A DNA stretch of 64,000 bases. It comes from Icerya purchasi. Its lineage: Eukaryota > Arthropoda > Insecta > Hemiptera > Monophlebidae. The stretch lies in contig CM077115.1 of NCBI GenBank assembly GCA_039619475.1, positions 534,906,315-534,970,314 on the forward strand, read 5' to 3'. Position 1 is the stretch's first letter. Each line of letters starts with the position of its first letter. Both the position numbers and the translations under genes were made by a program. Below the pieces are notes generated by a model. It worked only from the letters and a program-made list of their open reading frames with translations, did no database searches and had not been told where the DNA came from. Shown here piece by piece: positions 22,902 through 35,278 of this stretch.

Positions 22902-24272
22902 AAGAGTGTATATTGACGCGCGGGGGAAATACTTTTAGTCTGTTATCGCTGATGTGTCGAACTTGTTAATGAAGTGTAAAAAATATCAAAAATGCCGCAA
23001 GATGTTGTATCGGCTGCTGTTGTTTGCTTCTGCTGCGCTAGTAATACTAATTTTATATTACCGATGTCGGCAGTGTTGGAAATCCTAATAGTTAATTATC
23101 TGTTTGGAAATAAACTTTGAATTATTAAATATTGTGTCGTACTTGACCTTTTTAGTTTTCATTTGTTTTTCTTCTCCGTTTTGTTCGCGTATTGGTTGGT
23201 AAAAAAAATGTAGTTAGTGTGCTCAGCCACAATTACAGCGTTTGATTTTTTGCGGTTTCCAACAATTAACATTTCCATTGCCCGACAACTAATTGCAATT
23301 TTTCGTTATTACGGTTATTCTCTCGTGTCATTATTGTTCTATTATGATTATTCTTCGTGTTATTTTAATTATTAATTATTACTACAATTATTGTGAGGTA
23401 CTAAAATAGAATTTAATCTATTGCGCGAGTTTCCACCCGCCGTAATTTTGGCGCTAAGGCTAAGTTATTAACAGAAACGATTAAGAAAATTTGTTATTGG
23501 TAATACATCAATTGTCTATGTGACTGTTAAAAAAACAGTCGTTTTGTCTGTCAAGGTAAACTAGGTATGGCGGATTTATTACGATCTCTCTAAAACGAAC
23601 GGGGAATCGTGTGCCGTTCGTTGCACAGCAGAATGGCGACAATTAATGAGTCGGCTGACATGGTCGGTTGCCAATGTTGCTTAATGGATTGATTGTGACA
23701 TTTTTGATTTTAATTATCGAAATTAATGGGCTATTATTGTCAAGAGTAGGCTAGTGATGGTAATTTTCAATGTGCCTCTGTTTGCTTTTATAACTTTTTT
23801 TTTTTTTTTTTCGCGTTTCTCATTGTTGCGCGCGCTGCCTAGAATACATGTTAAATTGTTGTGCAGTGCATTTGCGGTCGCAGAGAAAACTCAGAAAAAT
23901 TTCTGCAGAAATGCTAGCGTGAAATTTCGTACGTTTCTTTCATTTTTTACTTTTTCTTTGGGTTAAGTCGACTACACTTCTGCGCTGGTTTGCGTTTCCC
24001 GTTATATTACGGTGCTACATCATTATCATCGCTGATTTTTCGTTTGTAGTCCTTCGTTCTCTTCCTGTTATGGCGCGACCTTTTCCCGCATCATTTGACG
24101 TCCTTTTACTTCCTACTTGTGTGTGTGTCCTTTCTGTTATTAGATAATCTGCTATTAAACACACACACACACACACACTTACACACGCGCATTGTTTTTT
24201 CTTAGCACATATATCTCCTTTTTATTACGAACGCTATTTTTTCGTATATACCGATATATTTTTTCTTTGTAG
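22902..24272. other. Possible 3' UTR, then non-coding
   Basis: The first 200 bases would be the 3' UTR of the candidate exon, with AATAAA at 23109. A 43-codon frame starts at 22992 (MPQDVVSAAVVCFCC...), too short to call. A (CA)n run lies near 24158-24178. Confidence 0.35.
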
Positions 24273-24385
24273 ACTACGAGAAGGAGAGAAGGCTTTTGGC
24301 AATGTCCGCTGGTCAGAAGGTAATATTAGAAAAAATGGAGGAGTTGCAATACACATTTAATTACCATAATCAAAGTTTTATTTGA
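24273..24385 (+). CDS. Candidate exon of an unidentified gene
   Basis: A strong acceptor (ATATATTTTTTCTTTGTAG, ending 24272) leads into the open frame YEKERRLLAMSAGQK. There a GTAATA donor-like site (24320) would give a 47-nt internal exon. If it is not spliced, the frame continues VILEKMEELQYTFNYHNQSF to a TGA at 24383-24385. The peptide is charged and helical-looking. No family recognised and no linked exon found. Confidence 0.35.
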
Positions 24386-24880
24386 AAATAGTGTGTAAAG
24401 CGAAAATAATGCACATCGGAAAAATGTGAAATTAGAAAAGAGATACACTGAGTAAATTTACGCTGAATTTACTATGCGTAAGGCGTAGAAAAAAAATTGG
24501 CTAGGTGAAATTTCTGTCGGTGGCCGAATAACAGTTTCAAATCCATTTTTTGATCGTAACAACTGAATATATAAAATAGGTCTATATCTCTATAATAAGT
24601 AGTAGGAACTGACCAAGATTAGCGAAGAAGACGGTTCAAAGATTGATCATAAAAAATCGTAATAATTCATCGCAAAAACCAAAAAAAAGTAAAATACCGT
24701 ACGCGGCTAACGTGGGAAATTGTGGAGTAGTTAGATATGCATATATCTAGACTCAACTATACTTACGGACCCCGGAAGTTCCAAGACGCGTTCGTTTAGC
24801 GCAGTCAACAATGCACATCATTACTTTGGAAAGATATCTAAGAATACTAAAATTAGTAAATTAGTATCTGTTTTAAAGGA
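24386..24880. other. Non-coding, nothing recognised
   Basis: No supported gene or repeat boundary. It may include further decayed LINE sequence leading into the remnant at 24941. Confidence 0.4.
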
Positions 24881-24940
24881 GAAATTCCATACGAAATTCC
24901 ATACGAAATTCCATGCGATATTCCATACGATATTCCATAC
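24881..24940 (+). repeat. Tandem repeat, 5 x 12 bp
   Basis: Five consecutive units of GAAATTCCATAC, with units 3-5 carrying single changes (GAAATTCCATGC, GATATTCCATAC twice). Confidence 0.95.
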
Positions 24941-25195
24941 GAAATTTTTCGGACATCTTATTCTTCGTGCAAATACCAAAAATAATTATATTCATAGGAA
25001 AGTGAAGAGAAAACGTAGAAGAGGACGACTAAATGGTAAATGAATGGACATAATTAACTAAATTAGATTAATTAAGAGCTCTAATAAGAACACTAATTGA
25101 TGGAATAATAAGATGGCCATAACATGGAAGTGGAAAATTATTATCGCTACTACACATCGATCATCGCGATATTTCACTAAGAAGAAGAAGAAGAA
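24941..25195 (+). mobile_element. Decayed LINE 3' end (RTE-like)
   Basis: The frame reads FFGHLILRANTKNNYIHRK then VKRKRRRGRLNGK, which matches the end of RTE-like LINE proteins (FGH-x-x-R ... KR-x-RGR-x). Further on TWKWKIIIATTHRSS resembles the final R-x-x-W-x-x-x-I block. The segment ends at AAGAAGAAGAAGAA near 25181-25195, a short-repeat tail as in RTE elements. Stops interrupt it. Confidence 0.5.
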
Positions 25196-26097
25196 ATTAA
25201 ACGAGAAAGTACCAGTACGTTCAAAACAGAACAGCACTAACATTCGTAACCAGAATAATGTGTTATACATAAAAGGAGTTATTAAGTAAAGGAAAACTCC
25301 CGCCGAGTGTTGTCAGCGTATTAGACAACAAGCTACGCTTGAAAAATACTAGTATTGTACAAGTCCAACTGAATAAAGGAGCAGGATGCGATTTTAGTTT
25401 ACTTTTGTTTATCCTTTCCGAGATGTCTCAGTCGACTACTTCAGTATTCGATGTCAGACTGGCCAGAAACTGATTCGAGTTCGACAAATATATATAAACC
25501 TCTAATTCGGTATTTACTCAAGTTCAACAGTTGAGGTTCATAATACCGAAGTTATTTTTCATTCTTCGCATCGTTTGTATTACCGAGAAATTTTACTTTT
25601 CGTTTCGAACTTATTCTGATAATTTTCAAAATGCTGATAAACAAGATAAAAAAAGGAACTTTCCGGCGATTAAATATTCGTACTGGTTTTTCTAATGTCA
25701 AGTTAAAGAGATGAAGCGACTTGAATAGTCTGAGTGCGGGAACTTCAAAGCCTAGCGGACTACCACCACATATGTATAATAACAACCGTTTTCTTGTTGT
25801 TATTGCTCTTTTGTGAAGCTAAAAAGGAAATAAAGGTCAAGCGTTAATAGTTTCTGATGCTTTTTGTGCCATCTGTTGTTCTATTTCTACCTTTTGAACT
25901 GATTTTTAAAAGTAATTTCTCATTATGTTTCGATAAAGTTTCGAAATTTCGTTGAAATTTCGATAAAAACGATATTTTTCAGGGAGCGATTTGCAAACGC
26001 TCTGTTGTTCACTTAATTTTCTCCCTCCGTCTTAATCGTTCAGCTCTGCACCATTTTTTTTTTCACTTTTCTAAATCGCTTTTTGATTTTAGGTCGA
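25196..26097. other. Non-coding, nothing recognised
   Basis: No supported gene. Confidence 0.45.
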
Positions 26098-26308
26098 TTT
26101 TTTTTTTTTTTAAACTTTTTGGCCTAGCTGTGAATACCATTTGGCCACTAACTCTACTCATTATTAATTAAATCATTCTATTTCTTATTAAATCAGTTCT
26201 CATTTTTAAATTAGTCTATTTTCTTTTTGGCCGTCGCTGGGAATCGGAACTCTTGACAACTATCTGAGCAATCAAGAGTTCACGCCACGAGGCCACCGAA
26301 TTTAATCG
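26098..26308 (-). repeat. tRNA-derived SINE (second family), minus strand
   Basis: On the minus strand the head GGTGGCCTCGTGGCGTGAAC ... AGAGTTCCGATTCCC carries a TGGC-type A box and a GTTCCGATTCC B box, the internal RNA polymerase III promoter of tRNA-like SINEs. An AT-rich body follows and the element ends in an A-run (T at 26098-26112). The acceptor stem does not close properly, so I reject a functional tRNA. Confidence 0.6.
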
Positions 26309-28339
26309 TAGCCTCCTGCACTCGTTATTTTGCTGCAATCGCGACATTTTCTGCTTAGTTTCAAAGGACTTGACGAGATTGGAGTTTATTTTCCGTCTTT
26401 TGAATGTGCTTTATTTCAGGCTTTTTTTTTGACCAAGTTTTAGACTGTCTCCGAGTACTAATCTGTTTATATTATTTTTCCATAAACGTTCGCTGTTTAT
26501 CTTTAAACCATCTTTCGCTCTATGCAAATATGATTTCTTACGAAAAAGGTATTGTTAGCCTCGCTAAAAAAAAAAAAAGTTAATTTGTCGCTTTCATTTA
26601 AAATTCTCATCTGATTTTGATATCAACATTGTTTTAAGACGCCCGCAGTCTACTTAGCTGCTCGCTAACATTTTTTCACTTCTGTCTTCCTTCCGGTACA
26701 CATTTTACTGCATTTTCGTCATCTTCCGCATTGCATACAAAATTCTCTTTTTTCATTTTTGTTTATTTCCCATTTTGTTGCTCCACATCATTCTGATAAT
26801 TAAGTCGTTTAATTTCGTACTCTGCAACTCGTTCTTTCTATCGAAGAGGGGAGCCCTCTTTTATCTTTCTCACTCTTACACGTTTATTCTTCCTACCCTA
26901 TTTAATAGCGCTACTCTATCGTTCTGCATTCCGATGTTTTCAGTTATTGAAATTTTTTCATTTATTTCTTTCCGATTGTCTTGATCAATCCTGTTTATTT
27001 TTATTGAATGTGTATGACCCCCATCGTTCGAAAAATCGATTTTCACTTTTTTTTTTGGAGATTCTCATAGGAAAAAGTACACGCTCTTTTCAATGAAAAG
27101 CAACTCGTAGATTTCTAGATTTAATATTTCCTTTTCAAATTGATTATCAAAAAAAAAACTTGAGAAAACTTAAAAGACAGTGAAGACCATACAAACGTAT
27201 TCAGTTTCTGTTCTGGTACTTGACCCGGACGATTTTTTAATCGGGAAATTACCTGTACAAAAATTAATCGACTGATTTAATAACCGTTTCCTTTCTAATC
27301 CGTAATCGTAACGTAAAAAATGCTTGGGCTGCGAAAATGTCGTAAAAATGCAAGACTTTTGAAACGGATGGATAGAGAGAAATGTTAATCATTATGGGAC
27401 GAAAAGAGGAAAAGTAAACGATGATGTATTAGATATTGAAAAACCATTTAGAAAATATACACTTTCTGCTGATACAAACGACGGTTGAAATTGATTAGTT
27501 TTTTACCAGTCGTAATGCAGAATTGTGCGTTTAGAAGGTAAAGGAAAAACTAATAAGAGATTGGAAAAGTATTTGGGAGAAAACAAATGAAAATACCTGT
27601 GTGAACACGTAGGATATCACACTAAATGAAAATGAGATGGCGTTGACACTAGTAAAATCGAAGAAAAATTCTCTTACTGGTAGATCAATTTTTATGTATG
27701 CGTATAATGTGTGTAAATGTAAGTGTGTGTGTATGTATATGTGCGCGTATATCTATGTATAATTAGAGGGTATAGACCGATCGATGAATGAAAAGAATTA
27801 AGGAAAGATAATTCTCCAAAGTTCCTTTTTAGAGTACTGAATTTACCTAATTGATGCGTGAGCGGTTAGGGTCATAACAATCTCTCGCATATTTTGTAGT
27901 TTGTTTCATTTGTTTTTCTTTCGAAATCCCAGTGAATTATTCGTTCGAAAAATTAAAAGAGTTTTAATTGTTGTAAAATGATAGGGGTAGTGTATTAAGG
28001 TCATTTTGATTTCCTTTAGTTAAATTTTTTTTGAAGTAAATGTCTTTCTATCTGAAAGAAAAGAAAAAACCAAAATGTTTCCTTCGTTTTCGATTTACAT
28101 TCTTTTCAGAGTTGCGGAACTACCAATTTATGTATGTATTAACATTACCGCATAGGGGATGGATGGTATGTAATAATAATGGTGACAACAGGTGAAATTG
28201 AAATGTAATTTATCAGGGTGGCTACTTTCAATAGCGAGAAAACAAATCGGAGATTTAATCAGGAAAAAGTCAAATTTGTGTTGAAAATCAGCGGACATAT
28301 AATTATTGCGCTCCGTCTTTCTATAAAAATTAGCAGTAA
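26309..28339. other. Non-coding, nothing firmly recognised
   Basis: AT-rich with many T-runs. A short plus-strand piece near 27535-27600 (KEKLIRDWKSIWEKTNEN) faintly recalls a LINE RNase H linker but is too short to call. Confidence 0.4.
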
Positions 28340-28490
28340 TCGTATTTTTACTTTATATTGCGAAGTATTTGGAAATCATGTGGTTTTTCTTTCATGGCTG
28401 TTGTTTTCGTAGAAGTCGGTGAAAAATATGTTGAAAAAATCCGGAAACCCGGGAAAAGTCGGGGAAATTTATTATTTTTAAAAAGAAGAA
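28340..28490 (+). repeat. Dispersed repeat, family B copy 2
   Basis: Aligns by eye with 6310-6450: GCGAAGTATTTGGAAATCAT, then TTGAAAAAATCCGG and GGGAAAAGTCGGGGAAATTT. Related words (CCGGGATTAAGCCGGGAATT) also appear near 54738-54770. Confidence 0.45.
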
Positions 28491-31400
28491 AAAAATGGCC
28501 ATCTTATTTTTATGTACACGTGTAAAACAGTAAGGAAAACCGCTTAGATGTGATTTGGGAGTTTTCTGCCTTTAATGGCGCGACAGGTGACCTAAGAGCC
28601 AATTTTCGGTCGAAACGTCTAGGCTTCGATTTAAAACAACTTTGTCGCAGCAGGTGCTGGTAGCATCGGCGAAATAGAGCGCTTTTTGTACGATACACAA
28701 AATTATAAACTAGTTTAAATGGGGAATTACTTTCGTGCGACACGAAATTATACAATTAGTCAAAGCGTGTGTTTTTTTTTGTTTTTTTTTTTGTTATGCA
28801 CATTTGGAGGAAGACACTTATATATCTGTTTGACCTCGATAAAAACTTTTTATCATCCTAATGGTTGTCATTATCTATTAAAAATTGTAGTACGTGTAGC
28901 CTCGTTTGGGGAAATAACAGAGGTCAAATTTTGGCCAAAGTATCTGAAATTTTAAATTCGAATCTTATACGTTGGCGCATTTTCGTTTAATATTATTTAT
29001 ATCGCCCTTCAAAAAAAAAAAAAAAAAAAAGTATTAATTGCATTTAAAAAATAGCAATTAAGCTAGTTTGTGCATTTCACTTAAATGTATTATACAAATA
29101 TTCTCACATTCTATCGAATAGAGAAAAAAAAAGTGCGCGTTGACAATCGGAAGAAAGCTAAAAAAAAATCGATAAAACGCCATTGAGCATCATTGTTGTT
29201 GGCAATGTTGCGAAGTGCCCCCCGCGCTTTAGTTTTAAACAAAAGTTATTCTTTATCATTTGCGCGTGTGTTTTTTTTCTTGGTATAAACTCATTCGCTT
29301 AATTTTGGAAAAAGTTTAAAAAAATTTCGTCAGTTTTTTTTTTAGTTTATTTTTTTTTTTATATATAAACTCGTTCTTACGGATAAAATACACTGCATAA
29401 AACGTTTTATTTACGTACATTGGATAAAATTTATCATTTTTCCGCGAGATGGCGCTTTTACAATGGTGGATCTTGTTTGTTAGCGTAAAGGTGAAATTGC
29501 GTAACAGAGGTCCATTTCCGGTCGCCCCCTTTAATTCTTACGAAAGGTTCTTGCACGCTAATTTAATTATTAAAACTGTGATACGGCCGTTTCCTTTCAA
29601 ATTAAAATAACGACTAGTTTGTTCAATGGGCGAATTAGTAAGTTGACATTGAGGCGCGCGCGATCGTCGTGTGTCGCTATTTTTCTTATTTTTTTCTATA
29701 AAGGAAGTGAAATCTAGAACAACAGCTATTATTATAAGGATGGGGAATATTAAGTGTCTAAAAGGAGATTCGAGTGTAGATGGGTTGGTAAGGGGGGTTG
29801 AGTACACTTAGAACAGACACGGTCGGACAGAAAAAACTACGGGAAATACTATTTCCTTTTTTTTCTTAAATCGAAACATCTAAGAGAACTTATAATATCC
29901 TGTTCCGTCTTTTTATTTGAGAAATTTGTGCATTATATTACGAACTTTTTATTCTAATGCAATTGGGGCAATATTAATTTTATTCAAAAAGTATTTAAAT
30001 GTGTTCGAACTAAATAACACTCTTCGGAGTCTTCTTGGCCAATTTTTATAAAAACCAAAAAAAAAAAAAAAAAAAAAAAAAAAGATTTATATTTATACGG
30101 AGGAACAGATTTTGAACAAAATAGCTAACGAAAGTTTTACATGTTAATAATGTATATACGAAAAAGTGGAGTTTTGTGTTTTTCTAAGTAGCCGAACATG
30201 TAAACATCCTGACCGTCGAGATACACAGGTGTGTTAATAACACGCAGCTGCTGAATGGGTGGGTCTCCTCGTCATTCGAATCTAAATTGAATAGATCGAA
30301 ATATTTATAATTTTGAAACGAATATGTTATGTAATATTTTACGTAGTACAGAGTTGTGTGTTATTTTTGTATGCATTTATATTAATGGAATTATGAAATA
30401 ATTAAATTTAACAATTATATCGATATCTATTCAAAAGAGAAGACTAGTGTGACCCATTAAAACGATAATTTTTAATTTTATATGTAATCTAACACTATAA
30501 TATATACTAAAAAACAAATAAATAAACTATTTTTATTAAATTACAAAAGTACTAGAGATGTAATGAAAGATAAAATATATTATTTTAGATATTTGTTTGA
30601 TCCCTGAAATCATCTTTAATTGACTCATTTTCATATTGCTATTCGGTGAGGGTAGTCCTTTGTTAATAAAAAAATAAAAAATATTTGTTATTGTTATACA
30701 GCGGATATTTTTATTCGCTCAAATATTTTTCAATACTAATTTTAACAACTTCTCGCGAAAACATAAGCCCGCCACACACGTACGGTTTTATCTAAGGACT
30801 TGAACATCAGAGGTCTGGGCCGTGGCGAAAACTGTACGGATTAAAACTGCGCTTCATTTTAGATGGAAAAGGTAAGTGTCCGTGGATTTACCTGCCGGCA
30901 AGTACAAACCATACATGCCAGGACTTTACCGATTTTAAACGCGTGCTATTGCAGGCACAAGTTCGCGCCTTTATCTGGCCTCTCGAATTATCGTAAAAAC
31001 CGATACAGTTTTCGCGACAGTTTAACAATTTTATATTAGGATTTGTGGTTTTTACGTTGCATGAAAAGGTACCGTTTTTATTATTATGCCCGCTAAAAAA
31101 CAAAAACGAGCTTTATCTTATGCTACAATTTGTATGTTCAATATTATAGCTCGAAAACGTACAAAGTGAATCAAAAATTGCTTGAGTAAAAAACAACCCC
31201 ACTTAGGTTTCTAGTAGTAGTACCCTTTATTAAAGGGGAACTCTGAGAAAATGATGCTCACGATTTTAGAAAATATTTAAGGATAGGTGTAAAAATACGT
31301 TTGATTAATAATTTTTACTAGAATGCTATTTAACGAAGAGAAACATACTGTTATAATATGGGACAGGAGGAACGTTTGATAGCTCTACGTTAAGCCAGCT

Positions 31401-32744
31401 ATAGGAACATGTTACGAAGATTTGCAATATTCGACGACGGGGATTTTGTAAAAATATTAATATACTCATTGAAAAAGTCTTTATTGCCTGAGTGCAAGAA
31501 CTCCCATTATACGGAACTACTAGTTAATTTTAAACATTAAAAAAGAAAAATTAAATGAATAATAATAATCGTATTGAAATTGTAAAAAAAGAGGAGAGAA
31601 CAGTTTTAAAGTCCCGCCGGAAAGACATGAAACCTGTAGCGAAATGTTGAGTAAACCTGCACGCAAGTTCGTAGACAAAATCCCCCGTGGTGTTTCAATT
31701 CGCGCGAGAGGTAAGTCGGCCGGTTTATACACAGATATTCGTTGCAGATCTCATGGTTGACGTCTCGCATTGAGTAATTTTCTGAAACCTGGGCTCAAGT
31801 CCGCAGACAAAACCGTACGTGTATTGATAATTTTCTTCAAAATTCCGCGCTTGATATTCTCGTTATATCAGATTGTCAAAGTGTTGTCCTCTTCACAGGC
31901 CGTCCTATCCCCCCTGCTGACTATGTAATTTTCATACGTTCTTTAATTCACATAACCTTTTCTTTCGTCCACTGTATCCAAATCGATTTACGAACACTCC
32001 TAGGTATTGCGGGGTTGAAGGACTTTCGAGCTCCTTTAGGTTCTCCTGTCGAGCGATTTAATAGTAATTCCCACGACATCACGTTTCTCTCTACAACTGC
32101 TCATTTTAAATTATGGATTAATTATCATTCCTCTTCATTTTGAATTCCTGCTTCAGAACTACTTCCGCGCCTCATCCTTGGTTTCTCAACTTTCCTTCCT
32201 TGTAGCGTTCACTGTTTTCTTACTTATATCTTCTGCATTCTGTTTCATCATCTTCCAATTTGGATAATGCCGTGTATTTGAATATTTTTCCACATCACTG
32301 TTCAACGTGTTTCTCTATTTACTCCTTACTTTTACTAATAGATGTGTGCCTACTTCTTGTAACGCGTCTTTTTCATCCTCTCATTTTCATTCTGTTACAC
32401 CGTTCCTTGTATCCTTTCTGCCATCTCTTTGATCGTGTAAAGATTTTATTACACTTTCCTTTTCTTCCTTACTTTTCGGGCTAATGTTCTCGTCGAGGAA
32501 TGTGCAAAAAAAAAAAAAAAAAATAAAGATAGAAAGAAAAAAACCTGTTAAAATAAAATAGCGCATTTTAATTGAAATGAAAAATTTTCGGTTAACCCGC
32601 TGTTTTTTTTTTTTTTTTTTTAAAGGAATTTTTCACAGTTACACATATATTCCTATAGTTACCTCGCGGTAACATCTGCGCACAATTCATAAATTAGTGC
32701 CAAACTTATATTATAGCGCGTTGTTTTCTGTTTTTTTTTTTTAT
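28491..32744. other. Non-coding, nothing firmly recognised
   Basis: Contains long A- and T-runs (30059-30083 A, 32604-32623 T, 32505-32523 A). At 30862-30872 an acceptor-like CTTCATTTTAG, ATGGAAAAG and GTAAGT sit together (see findings). No other gene signal. Confidence 0.4.
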
Positions 32745-32836
32745 TGTGTCTGTCTATTTTAGTCTAAGTTAAAAAATTTAGTTTTTTTTTACTGCATCTG
32801 TCTATTTTAGTGGGTTCTAAGTTAAGAAATTTAGTT
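32745..32836 (+). repeat. Two-copy imperfect tandem repeat
   Basis: The unit TGTCTGTCTATTTTAG, TCTAAGTTAAAAAATTTAG plus T-run occurs twice, the second copy with small changes (TGCATCTGTCTATTTTAG ... CTAAGTTAAGAAATTTAG). It adjoins the 3' A-tail of the LINE on the minus strand and may derive from its flank. Confidence 0.7.
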
Positions 32837-32837
32837 G

Positions 32838-33590
32838 TTTTTTTTTTTTTTTTGGGCTCGTAACCAGAGACCTCACCGAGAAACAATAGGAAGAAGAGCT
32901 AACTAATTAAAACTTAATTCGATCGGAAATAGCAGAAATAAAGGAACCAATGGCAGGAATAACAGATTGAGATGAAATGGACAGGATATAGGAAACACAG
33001 TAGAGAGCAAGAAGCCTTGACTTCAAAAGGAGTAAATAAAGGGAAGGGTGTTCCGCTGAAAGAGTAGAACATTCAAAGAAAATGTGATTAGCATCAGAAA
33101 CAACTGCTTCCATTAAGGTGTAGAGGGCAATAAGGAGAGGAAATCAAAGAGAGACGATAACGGGAAGAGGGCAATAGAGTGTGATTGAAGCGCAGGCGAA
33201 TAATAGGGACAATAACAAAACGTGGAAAAGAAGGGAATTCTGAGACCCCCAAGAATTAGTGGGAAGGTTAGGTTGAATTGAGAGGTACAAGGAACGATTT
33301 TATGGGTGAGAAAGAAGGATACGCATATCCGACTAAAATTTAAAGTGAAATTTCTTACTTAAGGACAATAGATTAGTACTAGAACGGAAGCGGACAGCAA
33401 CCTGAGCCATCCGCCATTTCGTTACCCTCGATGATGACACCAGGAGCCTATAGCAAATCAACGCGGATAGAGTGATGAAAGGAAAGATTGTGTATGAGAG
33501 ATCGTATACGAAGAATGATGGAGTCTGAAGAGGTAAACTGATAGCCTGAAATTCATGGAGTCAGATACTATCAGATAGTGGGAAAATTGT
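32838..33590 (-). mobile_element. Decayed LINE 3' end with RNase H remnant, family A copy 2
   Basis: On the minus strand: a GNEMADGSG motif (the H-x-GI-x-GNE-x-AD site of LINE RNase H) near 33420, then MEAVVSDANHIFFEC (33113 downward, the zinc-knuckle-like block), VIPAIGSF and SAISDRIKF. After the stop a short 3' UTR ends TCTCTGGTTACGAGCCC and an A-run (T at 32838-32854). The same order and 3' UTR occur at 5006-5460. Frameshifts interrupt the RNase H part. Confidence 0.65.
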
Positions 33591-33988
33591 ACGATAGTTG
33601 TAACCGATAATTACATTCGAAATGTATTATCGTCAAATTTATTACAAAACACCGGCGCGCGGGATTTGCAATTTTTATAACAATTTTGGACGGTTGAAAT
33701 CATTTCAAAATGAAAAGTTCATACATCGCCGTTGAACTGTCACACGCTAATTAATAAGCGGATGGACGACGCGCGTCCCGGGATAATAAAACACGATTCT
33801 CGATGATGAAAAGTCGAAAAATTGAAGCTGTTTAAGATGAATGGGATATATGCTACTAGTAAACTATAACATTTTCGTAATAGGAACTATTTTTTAATCT
33901 GCTGCCACTGTGCGACGCAATGATGTTAACAACTTTGAGATTTTACAGTGGCGTTGTTTAATGCAAATTATTGACTCTCTTAGTTTAT

Positions 33989-34108
33989 TCTCCGATCTAT
34001 TTTCTCTTTTTGTGGGGATTTACTAAATTTCTCCGATCTATTTTCTCTTTTTGTGGGGATTTACTAAATTTCTCCGATCTATTTTCCCTTTTTGTGGGGA
34101 TTTTCTAA
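33989..34108 (+). repeat. Tandem repeat, about 3 x 41 bp
   Basis: The 41-base unit beginning TCTCCGATCTATTTTCTCTT starts at 33989, 34030 and 34071. The first two copies are identical and the third differs at a few sites. Confidence 0.95.
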
Positions 34109-35278
34109 ACATAGTAAATACTACTTTTTTTTCTTTCTTTTTTCAAGTTTTGTAAATTTTATTTTATCGCGGAAGTAATTTTGTCTCGGGCATGTCAAAG
34201 TCAAATTACCACTTGCGTTCATTGCTCGAACATGTCTACTTTCGTAAGGTGGCCTACCCGGGCAGCATTCGAAAACACCGTATGCAACAGCTGAGGATTA
34301 CGTTCAAACTAGAATTATCTTTATTAGGAAACCCCATAACGATTTCTTCGCAGATTATAAAGACGGTTCTAATACATGATTTGTACGGTTGTGTGTCTGA
34401 TTTGCGAGAAACTCAAAATTTACACGCGCTAAAATTATTTCCTTCTACTACAGAAGAGGAAGAAATGTAATAATTCAAAAATAATTACTTTTTGCGTCCA
34501 TTTAAACGATCGTTAAAAATTACTAAAGTTCATTTAAAAATGTGACGTGCCTTTGGGATTAGCAGCTTCAAGAATTTACCCGAAAGTGTGCTGGCGACGG
34601 ACCAAGGTGCACGAGAATTACGCAGAATGTGAAAACAGAGCGAGATTTTTACTACTTGCTAGCTAAGGGATGAGTACAATTGTAAGAGTTTCGGCTATCC
34701 GCGCAGTATAGGCCTAGATCAAATTCAAAGATGGAGCAGATCATTTTTCGAGAGTCACACCTAATTCCCGATTTGCCTAATTTTGTTCGACCAGGTAAAA
34801 AGTTGTAGTAGCGTGGCGGCAACTGTTCGACCATTGAGAATTGGCAACTATACTCGATGAATTTAATATTTCTTAAACGGAGCATGACTGCGTCATTTGA
34901 TTTGCTGAACATTTCATTTCTCTTCCGTAAGATGATCATCTCCGAATTTTGGCAAACCTCAATAATAATAATATACTCGACGCTTATATTTCCTTGTTAT
35001 TATGATCAACACGTTGAACTTACATTGAGCAATTGAAACTTTTAAAACATTTCAAATTCGCCCACGAAAAACAATTTTTATCATCGGATTATTATTTGAA
35101 ATATTTACGGTCGTAGAAACTACTTTATTATTACCTCTATATGCGGTAGGACCGGTTTGCAGCAGTAACCTAATTTTTGTGTGTAAACAAGTTTAATAAG
35201 AGATATTTAACCTGCTGTAGAATCGCAGGATAATTGTTTTCCCGGTTTGAATTTTTAGCTCTTGAATGTATAGAAGTG
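34109..35278. other. Non-coding; one unassigned 92-codon frame
   Basis: A plus-strand frame at 34192-34470 (MSKSNYHLRSLLEHVYFRKV...) starts with ATG and runs 92 codons. It has no recognised family and no splice context, and its composition does not stand out. I list it here rather than as a gene. Confidence 0.4.

Noticed and set aside
26215..26305. Possible functional tRNA gene on the minus strand
   Set aside because: The box motifs fit, but the acceptor stem is not paired and an AT-rich body with A-tail follows, so it is a SINE head.
34192..34470. 92-codon ATG frame
   Set aside because: Unremarkable composition, no splice or promoter context, no known family.
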